Shown one piece after another: positions 42,118-52,726 of a DNA stretch of 64,000 nt. Each line of letters begins with the position of its first letter. Within the stretch, counting starts at the first letter, position 1. The translations under genes were made by a program, and so were the position numbers. The notes under the pieces are model-generated. The model saw only the letters and a program-made list of their open reading frames with translations. It was not told where the DNA came from and made no database searches. The DNA lies in contig OV884057.1 of the NCBI GenBank assembly GCA_930367215.1, forward strand, positions 249,824,830 to 249,888,829. The letters are read 5' to 3'. Origin of the DNA: Pollenia angustigena (Eukaryota; Arthropoda; Insecta; Diptera; Polleniidae).

Positions 42118-42748
42118 TGTTACGTTACTGCCTTTCAATAACGTTTTGGTTTATTTCCTTTATAATAAACCGTTTCGAGTTCTTTTATTGCAATTCAAAT
42201 AAAACAAATAAACACAACACTTTTGCTACTGTTTACAATTTACACACCTTTATTTAGTACTTAGTCACTTTAACAACCGTAATTTTATAGTTCTTAATCT
42301 TCTCCAGAAGTGGGATACGTTTTTGACAAAGTCAGAACTTAGAATGAATCATGCCATCTCTTGCGATCCTATTTATACTCGGGCAAATGACCATAGAACG
42401 TTCGAGTTCTGAAGTCTAGATGGCTCTATAAAGTTTTAATAACGGCTATTTCGTTAATTAAACTTATTCAGCTATTACTATCTATATGGCTGAATTGATT
42501 GAGTTATTAGGCATCATAAACTAAGGCATACTTTTAGGCGTTGCCATAAATTGAAATAACTTAATAACGAACATTCTAGTTTACAGTGGGGTTGAAGTAT
42601 AATTATGCACAACAATTTTAACATTACATCTGTACATTGATTTTTACACTAGAAGTGTGTAACAATCAATACAAGATAACACATAAATTAATCTAATTCT
42701 TAACCAATAATTACAAATAATTCTTAACTAAAGTTACTTTCGTAACAC
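42118..42748 (-). repeat. LTR of copy 2
   Basis: Matches the copy 1 LTRs without their MITEs. The segment ATCTTCTCCAGAAGTGGGAT near 42298 and GACCATAGAACGTTCGAGTT near 42390 differ from copy 1, so the two copies are from different subfamilies. Confidence 0.87.
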
Positions 42749-42758
42749 TGCTCCCCAC

Positions 42759-44460
42759 TTAAGCCTGTTCGTCCCGAATAGGCTCAAAATCACCTCTTCC
42801 ATAAGGGGCTAATCGTTCCAAATGAACAACTTTCATTTTGGCTCTTGGACTTTTATATTTCTGTATTCGGTATACAACATCATTTAATTTCTTTATCACC
42901 TTATATGGACCATCCCAATGTAGTTGTGGCTTGGCAACTAATCTTTCCTTTGGTTGTTGATTCATTGGCAAAATCAACTGGCCGTTCTTAGATCCTTCAG
43001 AATACACTGCCCGATCAAATCTGGATAACCTTCTATGGCCACGCACGGACTTTCTATGGTCGTAAGGATTTCCCCGCTCCAATGAAGATACCTGTTTATC
43101 TTCTGGTATAGGTAGTGCATTACAATTGCATTGTGGAAACGACGCACAAACTCTGTTCACTGTGCTCCTGGCTGCCACACGCTTTGGGCAGCTATTCTTA
43201 AAATTTTGTCTTCCACCTATACTATTGGCCCTCCTTACCTTGGCCAATACGGGTTCAACTCTTTTTGCTGTTAACCAGTCTTTACTGGGCTCTACCTGCA
43301 ACGAGCGACCTTCACTGATGCATTCCCTTCTGTCGGCCTCCGTACAGTGCCTGGTTTCCACTCTGTTAAGCTGTCTTACATGAGCAACCGCTTTTTCACG
43401 TTTATCAACATTTCTGTATGGTGACGATTCCAGACGAGTACAAGCGAGAAGCTGTCCCACACGAGCCTCACTTTCATACCCAACATTCAGGGGTATTTCA
43501 TAATCAAACAAATACATGATTTGTTTTCCCATATTCAGACTTATGTTATGACTAATCATAAAATCTGCGCCAATCAGTACTTCGTCTACAATGTCGGCCA
43601 CAATAAACTCATGAAAATTGACAACATTGGCAAGTCTTAACACCACACGTGTTTTGCCATAGACATTAGCAGGCTCACCTGTAGCTGTTCGCAAGCTCAC
43701 TCCGCTTAGTGGTTCGACAGCTCCCGTTACCAAGTCAGGCCTTATAATTGAAAATCCTGCACCAGTGTCGATAGTCAAAATTCGCTTTTTACCATCGATG
43801 TAGCCAAATGTCGTAATACTTTTATATCTCTTTGGCACTACTAAATTTATTACCGAGTCCTCAGATGCGAAAGGTAGCACTCCCTCCATACTTAACGGCG
43901 ACTCCTGCGATGACTGATGACTAGCCCGTTGGTTGTTTCTCGGCGGCGAAGCAGATCTTGAAATTTTTTCCGGTGCTTTGCAGTTACGCTGTATGTGCCC
44001 AATCTTACCGCAGTTATAGCATTTCAATTTGTTTTTGCCCAGCTTCTCACGTAACACCCGCAAAACTGCTTCTTTAAGGCTTTTTAATTCCTTCATGATA
44101 TCTCTATCATCATCAGCAACAACATCGAGCCTTTGCACCTTATACGACTTCTGCTTTGCAACTATTCTTGCCATTTGCCTGAGCCAGGGCAAATGAAACA
44201 GTTTCTGCAAATGTCGACTTTAATGCTGCACACACCGCATACTTAACATCAGCATCTCTTATACCGTTAATAAATGCTTCTGTTTTGAAGCTGTCCAACA
44301 ATGGATGATTCTCACCCGGATAAGTTAGCTGTACCAACCGCTCAATCTCCAGTGCGAAGTCCTGTAAGGTTTCATTTGCCTTTTGCACTCTGCCACGCAA
44401 CTCCATTTTATAGATTTCCTTTTTGTGTTCACCGCCATACTTACGTTGCAGTGCTACCAT
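42759..44460 (-). pseudogene. Compact gag-protease-integrase-tail polyprotein
   Basis: Two overlapping frames: 44140-44460 (gag capsid part, VALQRKYGGEHKKEIYKMEL...) and 42759-44210 (483 residues). The second reads without a stop through the end of gag with an intact CCHC knuckle (CYNCGKIGHIQRNC, about residue 65), protease (ILTIDTGAGFSIIRPDLV, about residue 145; EVLIGADFMISHNISLNMG), a basic linker, and the integrase C-terminal GPY/F-type domain (HWDGPYKVIKKLNDVVYRIQ ... HLERLAPYGRGD), then the stop. No RT, RNase H or DDE core lies between. Continuity over 483 codons shows the fusion was maintained as one frame. The N-terminal SAP and coiled-coil half is deleted here. Confidence 0.85.
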
Positions 44461-44562
44461 AATTTCATCATAATTGTTTCTGCTACGTAAAAGTAAAGTT
44501 ACTTTCGTAACAATATAAACCTCTCACTTGCAAGTGTTGCCACAACGGCAACCAGAATCTTA

Positions 44563-46135
44563 GTGACAAATGGTACCATGAACTCAAACACATATGCAAT
44601 GCAAACATCTCAAGTAAAAAGTGGTCAAAAGCCTCAAGTACAAGTTGGTATGGACAGGTACATAGCAGTGCTTAAACGGGGTCGCAGCCCTACCTCTGCA
44701 TCAGTTGGTTCGGCCTCAAAAATACCATCTTTTGATAAAATATACTCTCAAAATCGTTTTGCAATTCTGGAGGATGAATCCTCGGAAGCACCAAACGTCA
44801 TAAAATCTTCTAAGCCACCCCCGATATATCTAAGGGAGCAAAACTCAAGTGAGATAATAAAGAGCGTGATCTCGGTAATAGGTGAAAATTCGTTTTACGT
44901 AGCTGCAATCAAACGTGGAAATATAAACGAGACAAAAATACAGGTTAATCATGAGAATGATTTTCGAAAATAAACTAACAAATTCGAAGCCCTTAAAAAA
45001 AGCTTTTACACATATCAACTGAAGAGCAGCAAAGGTCTTCAGGTAGTGATCAAGGGCATAGACAAATGCGTGGACCCAGATGAAATTAAAACTTTTTTGG
45101 AATAATATATTATTACATAATATTAAAAATAGGGGGAAAAACCCCCAACCATTATTTCGGGTGGAGTTAGAACCTGGCGATATTAAGCTTAAACAAATGA
45201 AACGCATCCTATTTACAATTTAAAATATATTCTACACGTACAGAAAAATATGTTTAAATATGGTCACCTCCAACCAAACTATTTTTAAAAAAAATTCTAA
45301 ACATATTATGGTTAATATAACCAATTGTCAGCGACAACCATATTATGGTTAAATTAGTCCTCCATTAAGAACCCACAACCATATTATGGTTGCCTCTACA
45401 AATGTTATGGTTAAATATGACAATAATTTGTTTTTTAGTTTACAATAGTATTTTCCTCTTTTCCAAGAGCAACATGCTATGGTTAAAAACCAACCATGCT
45501 ATTATAAGTGTTAAACATATTATAGTTATTATTAAAAATATCATGTTCGGAGGCAACAATTATATGATTGGGGCTTATTGATGAGGCCTAATCTAACCAT
45601 AATATGGTTATCGCTGACAATAATATGGTTATAATAAACATAAAATGTTTAAAGTTTTCTTTAAAAATAGTTTGGTTGGAGGTGACCATATTTAAACATG
45701 TTTTTTCTCTGGGTGTATACAGAAGAATAACTATAGAGGAGCCGCACAAAAGAAATGGTCCCGTTTAATGTCTTAATTGCCAAGAATTTGGCAATACTAA
45801 GGCATGCTGCTATTTACCCCCTGTTTGCGTCGTATGTGGAGAATTACATTGTACAGTCCAGTGCGATAAGTCTAAAAATGACCCCAACGTAAAAAAATGT
45901 AGCAACTGTGGCGGTAATCACACTGCCAACTATAGAGGATGCCCTGTATATACTATCGTCAAGCAGTCGGCTGGACCGAAAACTAATCCCCCATAAATTC
46001 AGGCACCAAATCAAGTAAACACTAATGACATTCAGGCTCCACCTCTTATGCTAACGTCCTAAAATCAAACCATTAGCCAATGCAAGGTGCTTCGCCAAGT
46101 AATTATGAAACTCTAGTTTCTAATTTAAGTCGTCT
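44563..46135 (+). pseudogene. Jockey-type ORF1 (RNA-binding gag-like protein)
   Basis: 44563-44973 is the polar N-terminal region (136 residues). The frame shifts, and 45001-45104 encodes YTYQLKSSKGLQVVIKGIDK plus CVDPDEIKTFLE, the domain that precedes the zinc knuckles in Jockey ORF1 proteins (PRE_C2HC). 45133-45222 gives PLFRVELEPGD. After the MITE, 45716-45990 encodes CLNCQEFGNTKACC, CVVCGELHCTVQC and CSNCGGNHTANYRGC, three CCHC knuckles for nucleic-acid binding; the first lacks its final His/Cys pattern. At least three frameshifts. The final part (NYETLVSNLSRLE) leads directly into the hAT insertion. Confidence 0.85.
45235..45715. mobile_element. MITE with CACCCAGAGAAAAA-type ends, copy 2
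   Basis: 481 bp; left end CACGTACAGAAAAATATG, right end TTTTTTCTCTGGGTG. Inverted subterminal blocks TGGTCACCTCCAACCAAACT / AGTTTGGTTGGAGGTGACCA. Interior is rich in CCATATTATGGTT in both orientations. TA borders both ends (45233-45234, 45716-45717). It lies between the coding blocks of Jockey ORF1. Confidence 0.8.
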
Positions 46136-46140
46136 AGAAA

Positions 46141-48153
46141 TAGGGTAGCCAGATTTTGAATTCGAAAAAGCAGTACATTGGTTATGAGAAAACAGTACAA
46201 TCAAGAAAAAAACAGTACATTTTTTTACGAAAGCATAACTATTTATTAAATATTTACAACTCTTGAACAACAATAATATAAAGAAATAGACTTCAAACAT
46301 CAACATCAAAGGAAAGATTCACATTTAATGGTATTTCATATACAAAATGACACCATTTGCCTTTATAAAGCATACACCACAAACGAAGCATTTGGTCATT
46401 GTATCATTTTCCAATGTATAATGTTTAAATACCTTAGTTTATAGTTAACTTAAGAAACTTATTCATTGATTGAGTAAGTAGAATTTTCTTTAAACATATT
46501 GGTATTTAAAGAAATTTTCACCACACATATTGTGGAACTATCGCATAAATTTCAGAAAATATTTGTTTCTTTCTTTAATTTAAATTTTAAACGGTAGTCA
46601 TATGTCTTAAAATAATAACACGAAAATATATGAAGGATGTGAGCAACCCTTTATTAAATCTGTGTATTAATAACAAAACAATAGACGCAGTACAAAAATT
46701 CTAATTATTTTACAACTTTTTTGTTTGCAAAACAACAATTTCTTTAAACTAAATATTGTAATATACACTGTGCAACAAAATTAGGGTCATCGCCACCAGC
46801 CTCAACACTTGCACCGCGAAATGAAAGTAGACTACTAGTAGAGTCTATTTATGGGCCCCTAAAGTTTTTTAATTTTTTGAAAAGGCGTTTGGTATAAGTC
46901 AAAAAAAATATACTAAATGTACTTTTGAGCTGAAAACTAATTTAAGATGTCTTCAGTAGAATCGTATGGCGACTCTTTTCTTAGAATTTATTAACCCTCT
47001 AACTCTCATTTTTGCCATTTTTCCCAACTCATAAAAAAAGTATACTAAAACGGCACTTATAAGTGTTAAAAAGCTCTACGAATATTTTCTGCATCAAATT
47101 TCACTTGTGGTCTTCTAAGACCAAAAATCATCCAATGCAAGTTAAACGGGTTTTCGAAATTCCGGGCCTTGATTTTTTTTAATTTTTCGAAAACCCGTTT
47201 TACATACATTGCACGATTTTTTGGTCTTAGAAGATCGCTAGTGAAATTTGATGAAGAAAATATTCGTAGAATATTTTAACCCTCTAACGTGCAGTTTTAG
47301 TGTAGAAGTTAAAAAAATGACAAAAATTACCCCTTAAAATGAGTGTAATATATTCTATGAAAAGAATCGCCATAGAATTCTACTGAATATATCTGAAATA
47401 GTCCTTTAGGTCAGAAGTACATTTAGCATATTTTTTTTGAGTTGTACCAAACGCCCTTTCAAGAAATTCAAAAATTTCAATGCCCGAAATTTCGAGAATT
47501 CGTTTTTGATACATTGCACGAACTTTTGGTCTTAGAAGATCCCTAGTGAAATTTGATGCAGAAAATATTCGTAGAGCATTTTAACCCTAATAAGTGCCAT
47601 TTTGTATACTATTGTTTAAGAGTTGAGAAAAAGGGCAAAAATGACCCCTTATAATGAGAGTTAGAGGGTAAATAAATTCTAAGAAAAGATTCGCCACACG
47701 ATTCAACTGCAGACTTCTAAAGTTATTTTTTAGCTCAGAAGTACAGTTAGTATATTTTTTTTGACTTATACCAAACGCCTTTTCAAAAAATTAAAAAAAT
47801 TTAGTGGCCCATATTTCGGGAGCCCAAGCTAACTTTTCAAAACCCTTTGGCAGATTTGCTCTTCTAGTAGTCTAGTGTTAAGGCTGTTTTTTTTGTTGCA
47901 CAGTGCTATAAGGATATTATGACCATATAGCTTGATAGCATACCGGTTAAAATTCCCAAATGTGTATTATTTAAAAACGATTTTTCTTAATATCTTTGTT
48001 TTTTGGACACTAAACTTAAAAATCAGTACAGAAAACAGTACAAAGTGTAAAAAACAGTACATTTGCGTACTGTTTTGGCTGTTGTGCATAAAACAGTACA
48101 ATTGACAAAAATCAGTACATGTACTGCTAAAAACAGTACGTAAGGCAACCCTA
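46141..48153. mobile_element. Non-autonomous hAT element, 2013 bp
   Basis: Ends TAGGGTAGCC / GGCAACCCTA with the 8-bp direct duplication TCTAGAAA on both sides (46133-46140, 48154-48161), diagnostic of hAT. Removing the element and one TCTAGAAA joins Jockey ORF1 in frame (LVSNLSRLE to KTMETLVQTV). The subterminal regions hold many ACAGTAC strings (three on the left, about seven on the right), likely transposase binding sites. No transposase ORF; a foldback element (46766-47905) occupies the middle. Confidence 0.9.
46766..47905. mobile_element. Foldback element nested in the hAT element
   Basis: Ends CACTGTGCAACAAAA / TTTTGTTGCACAGTG. The arms are long: 46840-47165 is roughly the inverse of 47490-47870 (for example CATTTTTGCC / GGCAAAAATG and AAGGCGTTTGGTATAAGTCA / TTATACCAAACGCCTTTTC). 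A third, direct copy of the inner part lies at 47155-47290. TATA-like bases flank both sides without a clean duplication. No ORF. Confidence 0.78.
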
Positions 48154-48161
48154 TCTAGAAA

Positions 48162-48258
48162 AAACCATGGAAACATTAGTGCAAACAGTAAATAATTTTA
48201 CAAACACAATGGGTAATATGTTACAGGAAATTCTAAGAATGCAATCGATGTTATTGTA
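48162..48258 (+). pseudogene. Jockey ORF1 C-terminus
   Basis: Encodes KTMETLVQTVNNFTNTMGNM then LQEILRMQSMLL and a stop, continuing the frame cut by the hAT element. The heptad-like ending and the stop about 20 bases before the ORF2 ATG at 48277 fit the ORF1/ORF2 junction of Jockey-type LINEs. Confidence 0.8.
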
Positions 48259-48276
48259 AGCATTACTTAACAAGCC

Positions 48277-49200
48277 ATGAACTGTTTAAAAATTTGTTTT
48301 TGGAACGCAAAAGGCATCCGCCAACATAAAAATGAATTAGAATACTTTCTTAAAAACAAACAAATTGATGTCATGATGGTTTCTGAAACTCATTTGTCCT
48401 CAAGAAATACGTTTAAAATAAATGGTTATATACTATATGATACCAAGGACCCGAGTCAAACACTACCTAATGTGTGATCATCGTGAAGATTATCTCCAAG
48501 CAACGAACATTTGCGCTGAGGAATTAAATAGAAAGCCAGTAATTTCATCGTTGTATTCCCCGCCTAGATTTTCAATATCAGAGAGCCAATACTGTAAATA
48601 TTATAAATCATTAGGACCCTGTTTCCTGGCTGCTGGCGATTATAACGCTAAACATACATTCTGGGGGTCACGACTTATAACACCAAAGGGTCGTGTTTTA
48701 TTTAACACAATTTCTAAAATGGATTTAAATGTGATAGCGAGCGGTCAACCAACATATTGGCCTACTGATCACCAAAAAATTCCAGACGTCATCGACTTCG
48801 GCGTGGTTAAAAACATCCCCATAGAAATGATTCATGTTGAAGCTTCCTTAGAATTATCTTCCGACCACACATCTACAGTTGATACTATAATGAGCCCCAA
48901 AAGAATTGTATCTCCGACTGGTCACTTAGCGACGACAGCAAATACCTCAGTACCCATTGCACAGAAAATATTCCGCTTAGTACAACGGAGTATGTGGATC
49001 GCTCTATTGCCAATTTTGACAATTTTCTTAAACTAGCTGTTAAACATTCCAGTATTGCCCCCAAAAAAGCAAAAAATATTAAAATATATTCCACAGATGT
49101 CGAGCGTCTCTTGTCTGAAAAAAGGAGGGCTCGAAGAGAGTGGCAATTGCACAGATCCCCGCTACTTAACCCTTCTGCACTCCTTGGGTCAATTTGACCC
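48277..49200 (+). pseudogene. Jockey ORF2 endonuclease domain
   Basis: Starts MNCLKICFWNAKGIRQHKNE at 48277, with IDVMMVSETHLS (catalytic Glu). A frameshift near 48470 loses a short stretch; the next frame continues with SSLYSPPRFSIS, FLAAGDYNAKHTFWGS (Asp/Asn motif), IPDVIDFGVVKNI and SLELSSDHTSTV (SDH motif). Another shift near 49030 gives the linker IYSTDVERLLSEKRRARREW. All endonuclease motifs are recognisable but spread over three frames. The reverse transcriptase palm that should follow is absent. Confidence 0.88.
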
Positions 49201-49603
49201 AATTTTGGTTTTCAAACGCAAAATTTGTCCCTTTTAATATAAGATATGGACGTGAAACTTCAATTTATCCATTACAGGGACAAAAATTATAAATTTAAAT
49301 GAAAATAATAAAATTTTAGTTTTTCCTTCCCCCTCCAAAAAACACGACTTACACACATTTAATATCCTTTGGGTCAATATGACCCAACATGCGATATTGC
49401 AAGTTTAATTCCACTTTAAAATTTGTTTTCTATTGAATTGAGTTCATCTTCATTCAGAATCATCGATCAATAATTTTTTCGGTCAAATAATCAATAGAAT
49501 CGCTTTTGTTTTTATTACACATAAATATGAAATGCTGTTAACATTTTATTAAAACAATGGAGAATAAAGGTCAATGAGCAAAAATGCGTACATATTACAT
49601 TAA
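49166..49603. mobile_element. TTAA-bounded insert, possibly a piggyBac-like remnant
   Basis: TTAA occurs at 49166-49169 and 49600-49603 exactly where Jockey coding sequence stops and resumes. The left end CCCTTCTGCACTCCTTGGGT and the repeated palindromes GGGTCAATTTGACCC (49187-49201) and GGGTCAATATGACCC (about 49371) would suit a piggyBac-type terminus. However, the right end does not show the matching inverted terminus, and the LINE has lost RT sequence here, so a simple insertion does not explain it all. Confidence 0.45.
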
Positions 49604-50060
49604 CCTTGCGTCGGGAAACATACCCCCCTATTAATATCAATAATCAACTAGTGCCTCAACAATCGCATGTCAAATATCTCGGTATTTATCTAGATCGGCG
49701 TTTAACATGGAACTGCCCTATATAAACCAAATTACCCCAAATGAAACTAAAAGCAATTCAAATTAACTGGCTTTTTGGAAGAAAGTCTGCTGTTTGTCTC
49801 GATTGCAAACTACTACTTTACAACTCTATTTTAAAGCCAATATGGTGCTACGGTATTCAACTATGGGGCGCTGCCTCGGCCTCAAATATCGAAAAAATTC
49901 AAAGGCGTCAAATAAACTTCTTCGTATAATCAAAGCTGCCCCTTGGTATGTTAAAAACTCAAATATCCACAAGGATCTCAATGTGCCACTGGTAAGGACT
50001 ATTATTACGAAGTATGCTAGAGTTGCAGCCAAATCCACTAGCACGAAATATTTAAAATGA
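49604..50060 (+). pseudogene. Jockey ORF2, post-palm C-terminal part
   Basis: Reads TLRRETYPP, then NNQLVPQQSHVKYLGIYLDR (the KYLGI block after the RT catalytic centre), WLFGRKSAVCLDCKLLLYNS, KPIWCYGIQLWGAASASNIE and IIKAAPWYVKNSNIHKDLNV PL. One shift near 49925. There is no YADD/FADD because the palm is missing. The same family is present at 30823-31137. Confidence 0.87.
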
Positions 50061-51222
50061 TAGCGGCCACACTCGCTTAAGAAGAAGAGACACTGCAGCA
50101 CTTACCCATTAAGATGAGCGATAAACACATATGGGCAAATCCTGCGTGTCGAACGCTACATTCGCACGCGTTTTCTAATTGAAATATAAACATTTTTTGG
50201 TCTTTCAAAAAAGATAGCTTCAACTTATACGTAGTATTTAGTGACATTAATATGTACTTACGAATGGCATACATATATCATAATTTGAAATTGGGAATTA
50301 TTTCCTTGTGAAGGTTACTTTATATTATTATATTATTATAGTCATTTCTGAAAAATTAAAGGAATAGTACTATTACAAAAAAGCTTTACAAAATACATAA
50401 CTGAAATTTAACTCATAGAATAAATTCGAAAAATGAAAAAAATGTTTATATCATAATTTCTTAGCAAGCATTTGTTGCGAAATAATTGATCACAAAGTTG
50501 TGTGACGACGCTACAAAAAGTGGAAGTAACTTCAAAGGTTGAAGTCCTAATTTTTAGCGAATTTGGCATGATAAGGTATACAAAATCTTCTTCCTAAAAG
50601 AAAGATGACTATAAGAGAATTCTTAACGCACTTATTCGCAGCCAAAAAATGTTGTGATTTTTTGGCAAAAGCCGTGAACCCTTTGTGACGCATGCTACAT
50701 AACGCACGCTACAGTTTTTCCAGTCGTATTTTATTATTATATTTTATTTATTTTAACAAAACAAATATAATTTTATGAATTGCATTTCTTAAACTAATTT
50801 CTTAACTAATGAATATCAACTTTTTTTTCAACGAAATTTATATTTTGGTAAGCCTGCTGTAAGTGCTATTTTAAGCACAAGAATTACCTAAAATAATGCT
50901 AAATTCACGTATAACATTAAGAAATCAGCAGTGGGTTAGGATTTGGTAAAAATTATTACATTAATGATCATTGAAAAACATATTTTTTAATATAAAAATG
51001 AAATTATACATCTAGTCTTATATTCCATTAAAAAAATCATTTGAAAAATTTTTGGTTGGTGGACTGTTTCTGGGATTTGCCCATATATAAATGAGAACAG
51101 AACCCGAGATGAAGAAAATTTTTGTCTGGCACTGGCAGGACATAAAATAAAGAATTAGGATAAGATTTGATTAATTATTGTGAGTTCATATTTAATATAT
51201 GAAGATTCAATAAATAAATAAA
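50061..51222. other. AT-rich spacer
   Basis: No recognised feature. It probably includes the LINE 3' UTR near 50060-50150, without a poly-A that I can identify. Confidence 0.5.
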
Positions 51223-51800
51223 AGGGTGTTCAATTAATCGGGTTTTATTTTTGTTCGATTAAACGATTAATCGATATTAGGCATTTTTAACTTATTCGAT
51301 TAAACAAATAAAATTTTAAAATTAATCGATTAATCGAATAATTCTAAATCCAGAAATTTTATAAATTGTGAGATTTTTTTCAAAAGTCTATATTAATTCG
51401 TCAGCTCATTACTGGTTTGACCTACCGACCATTTAAAAAAAAAATGAGTTAGGTATGAGGAATATATTTTTTTAACACCCTCTTTCTAAATCAAAAACCT
51501 GTTTAGCGAAAATTTTTATGGCTTCTGAGATATAAAGCATTTATTTTGCTGCATATCAACTGTTTCAAAATTGTTTAAGTACTGTTTTGCTCTACAAGCC
51601 ATTGTTTGGCGATTGCAGCAAATTCTTCATACAAAAACGTACAAAATAAATTTTATTGTTGCTTTGCTGCATTGTCGTAAGAAAAAAAACTAGTTAAAGC
51701 AAAAGCAAAGTAAAATGACAAGAAAATAAATTTGTGAAAAATAGTTTCATAATGGACCCAACCAAGTGTACGGTTTGCTATTATTTGTGTTTTTAGCCTA

Positions 51801-52616
51801 CCTAAGGGAAATGCTTCAAAATTTTACTACAAACGAAAATAAAATATGTTTAATCTTACAGCAACCATTATTATGTCATATATACCAACTTTTACTTATT
51901 GTGCCTTTTTGACGGAAGCTCATAGTGGTCGGAGTGGTAACAATATTGCTAGTGCTTAAATTAAAATTTTAAATGAATTAATAAAAGATTTTCCACTTAT
52001 TAAAACTTTGACATTATGGAGAGATTCTTGCGTACCTCAAAATAAAAATCAAATTAACGCAACCGCAATCCAAATGTTCTTTAAACAAAATAATATTGAT
52101 GCCGTAATACAAAAGTCTTCAGAACCAGAACATTCTTTAATTCAAGAAGTGGACTGTGTCCATGGTGTTATTGACCGGTACTTAAAGAATATTGAAATTC
52201 ATAGTCCTCTTCATTTACTAAATTTGCTTAAAACAATGCCAAATAATAAAACAAAATTAAAAGTTATGGAAATGCTTCCGGAAGATTTTCGCACATACTC
52301 GTTGGTAGAAAATAAAATGGATTTTCGAAAAGTCCCTTTTGCTAAAATTAAAGTACTTCTATACAGTAAAAATAATGATTTATGTATACATTATAAAACT
52401 TCGACGAGAGAGGAAAAATATAAAAATGCAATTTTGGTTAAGTCTGCATCAAAAAATTGTTTGAAAACTCCTGAGAATTTGTTGACGAATGTTTTGAAAA
52501 TATCGAAACCATCATTTATTTCCAGCGATAAAAATAGAGACATAAAAGACTTGCTTATATTTCTTCCACGTGTTGATAAAGCTTATTATAAAAATTTACT
52601 CAATATTAAGTTTTAA
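51801..52616 (+). pseudogene. Transposon-associated protein fragment with WxDSCxPQNKN motif
   Basis: The longest clean frame is 52008-52616 (202 residues). The same frame extends upstream to 51801 with two stops (near 51840 and 51956), reading GNASKFYYKRK..., AHSGRSGNNIASA, then LTLWRDSCVPQNKNQINATA and SLIQEVDCVHGVIDRYL. I recognise this order (YYKRKL, GNEIAS, DSCxxQNKN) from numerous uncharacterised proteins in insects and other animals, some labelled DUF7869 in my recollection. The Asp in WRDSC and the QNKN box suggest a catalytic site, possibly an RNase-H-fold transposase, but that is an inference. The N-terminal part and start are missing. It lies between the ends of a hAT-like element and may not belong to it. 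Confidence 0.6.
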
Positions 52617-52726
52617 ATTTTCTTTTAACTTTTGCATTATTAAAGTTGTTTAATTTGTGGCTTTTTATGTAACTTTTCATAACAGTAGAACTGTTTTTTC
52701 TGTTTTTGTAAAGTAAAATCAAATAA

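Larger units (their letters stand above)
42118..44512 (-). mobile_element. Pol-less Gypsy-type LTR retrotransposon, copy 2 (5' part deleted)
   Basis: Left LTR 42118-42748 (TGTTACG...CGTAACA, 631 bp). The internal region follows, but the gag start, primer-binding site and most of the other LTR are deleted, leaving only about 22 bases of LTR (AAGTAAAGTTACTTTCGTAACA). ATAT flanks both outer ends (42114-42117, 44513-44516). It has the same missing RT/RNase H/integrase core as copy 1. It sits in the 5' flank of the Jockey-type LINE. Confidence 0.87.
44513..50060 (+). mobile_element. Jockey-type LINE with several nested insertions
   Basis: Pieces of one LINE in order: ORF1 44563-46135 and 48162-48258, ORF2 endonuclease 48277-49200, and ORF2 C-terminal part 49604-50060. 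Interruptions are a MITE (45235-45715), a hAT element (46141-48153) and a TTAA-bounded insert with loss of the RT palm (49170-49599). The pol-less Gypsy element sits just upstream. The parts are close to in-frame when the insertions are removed, which supports the nesting order. Confidence 0.85.
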
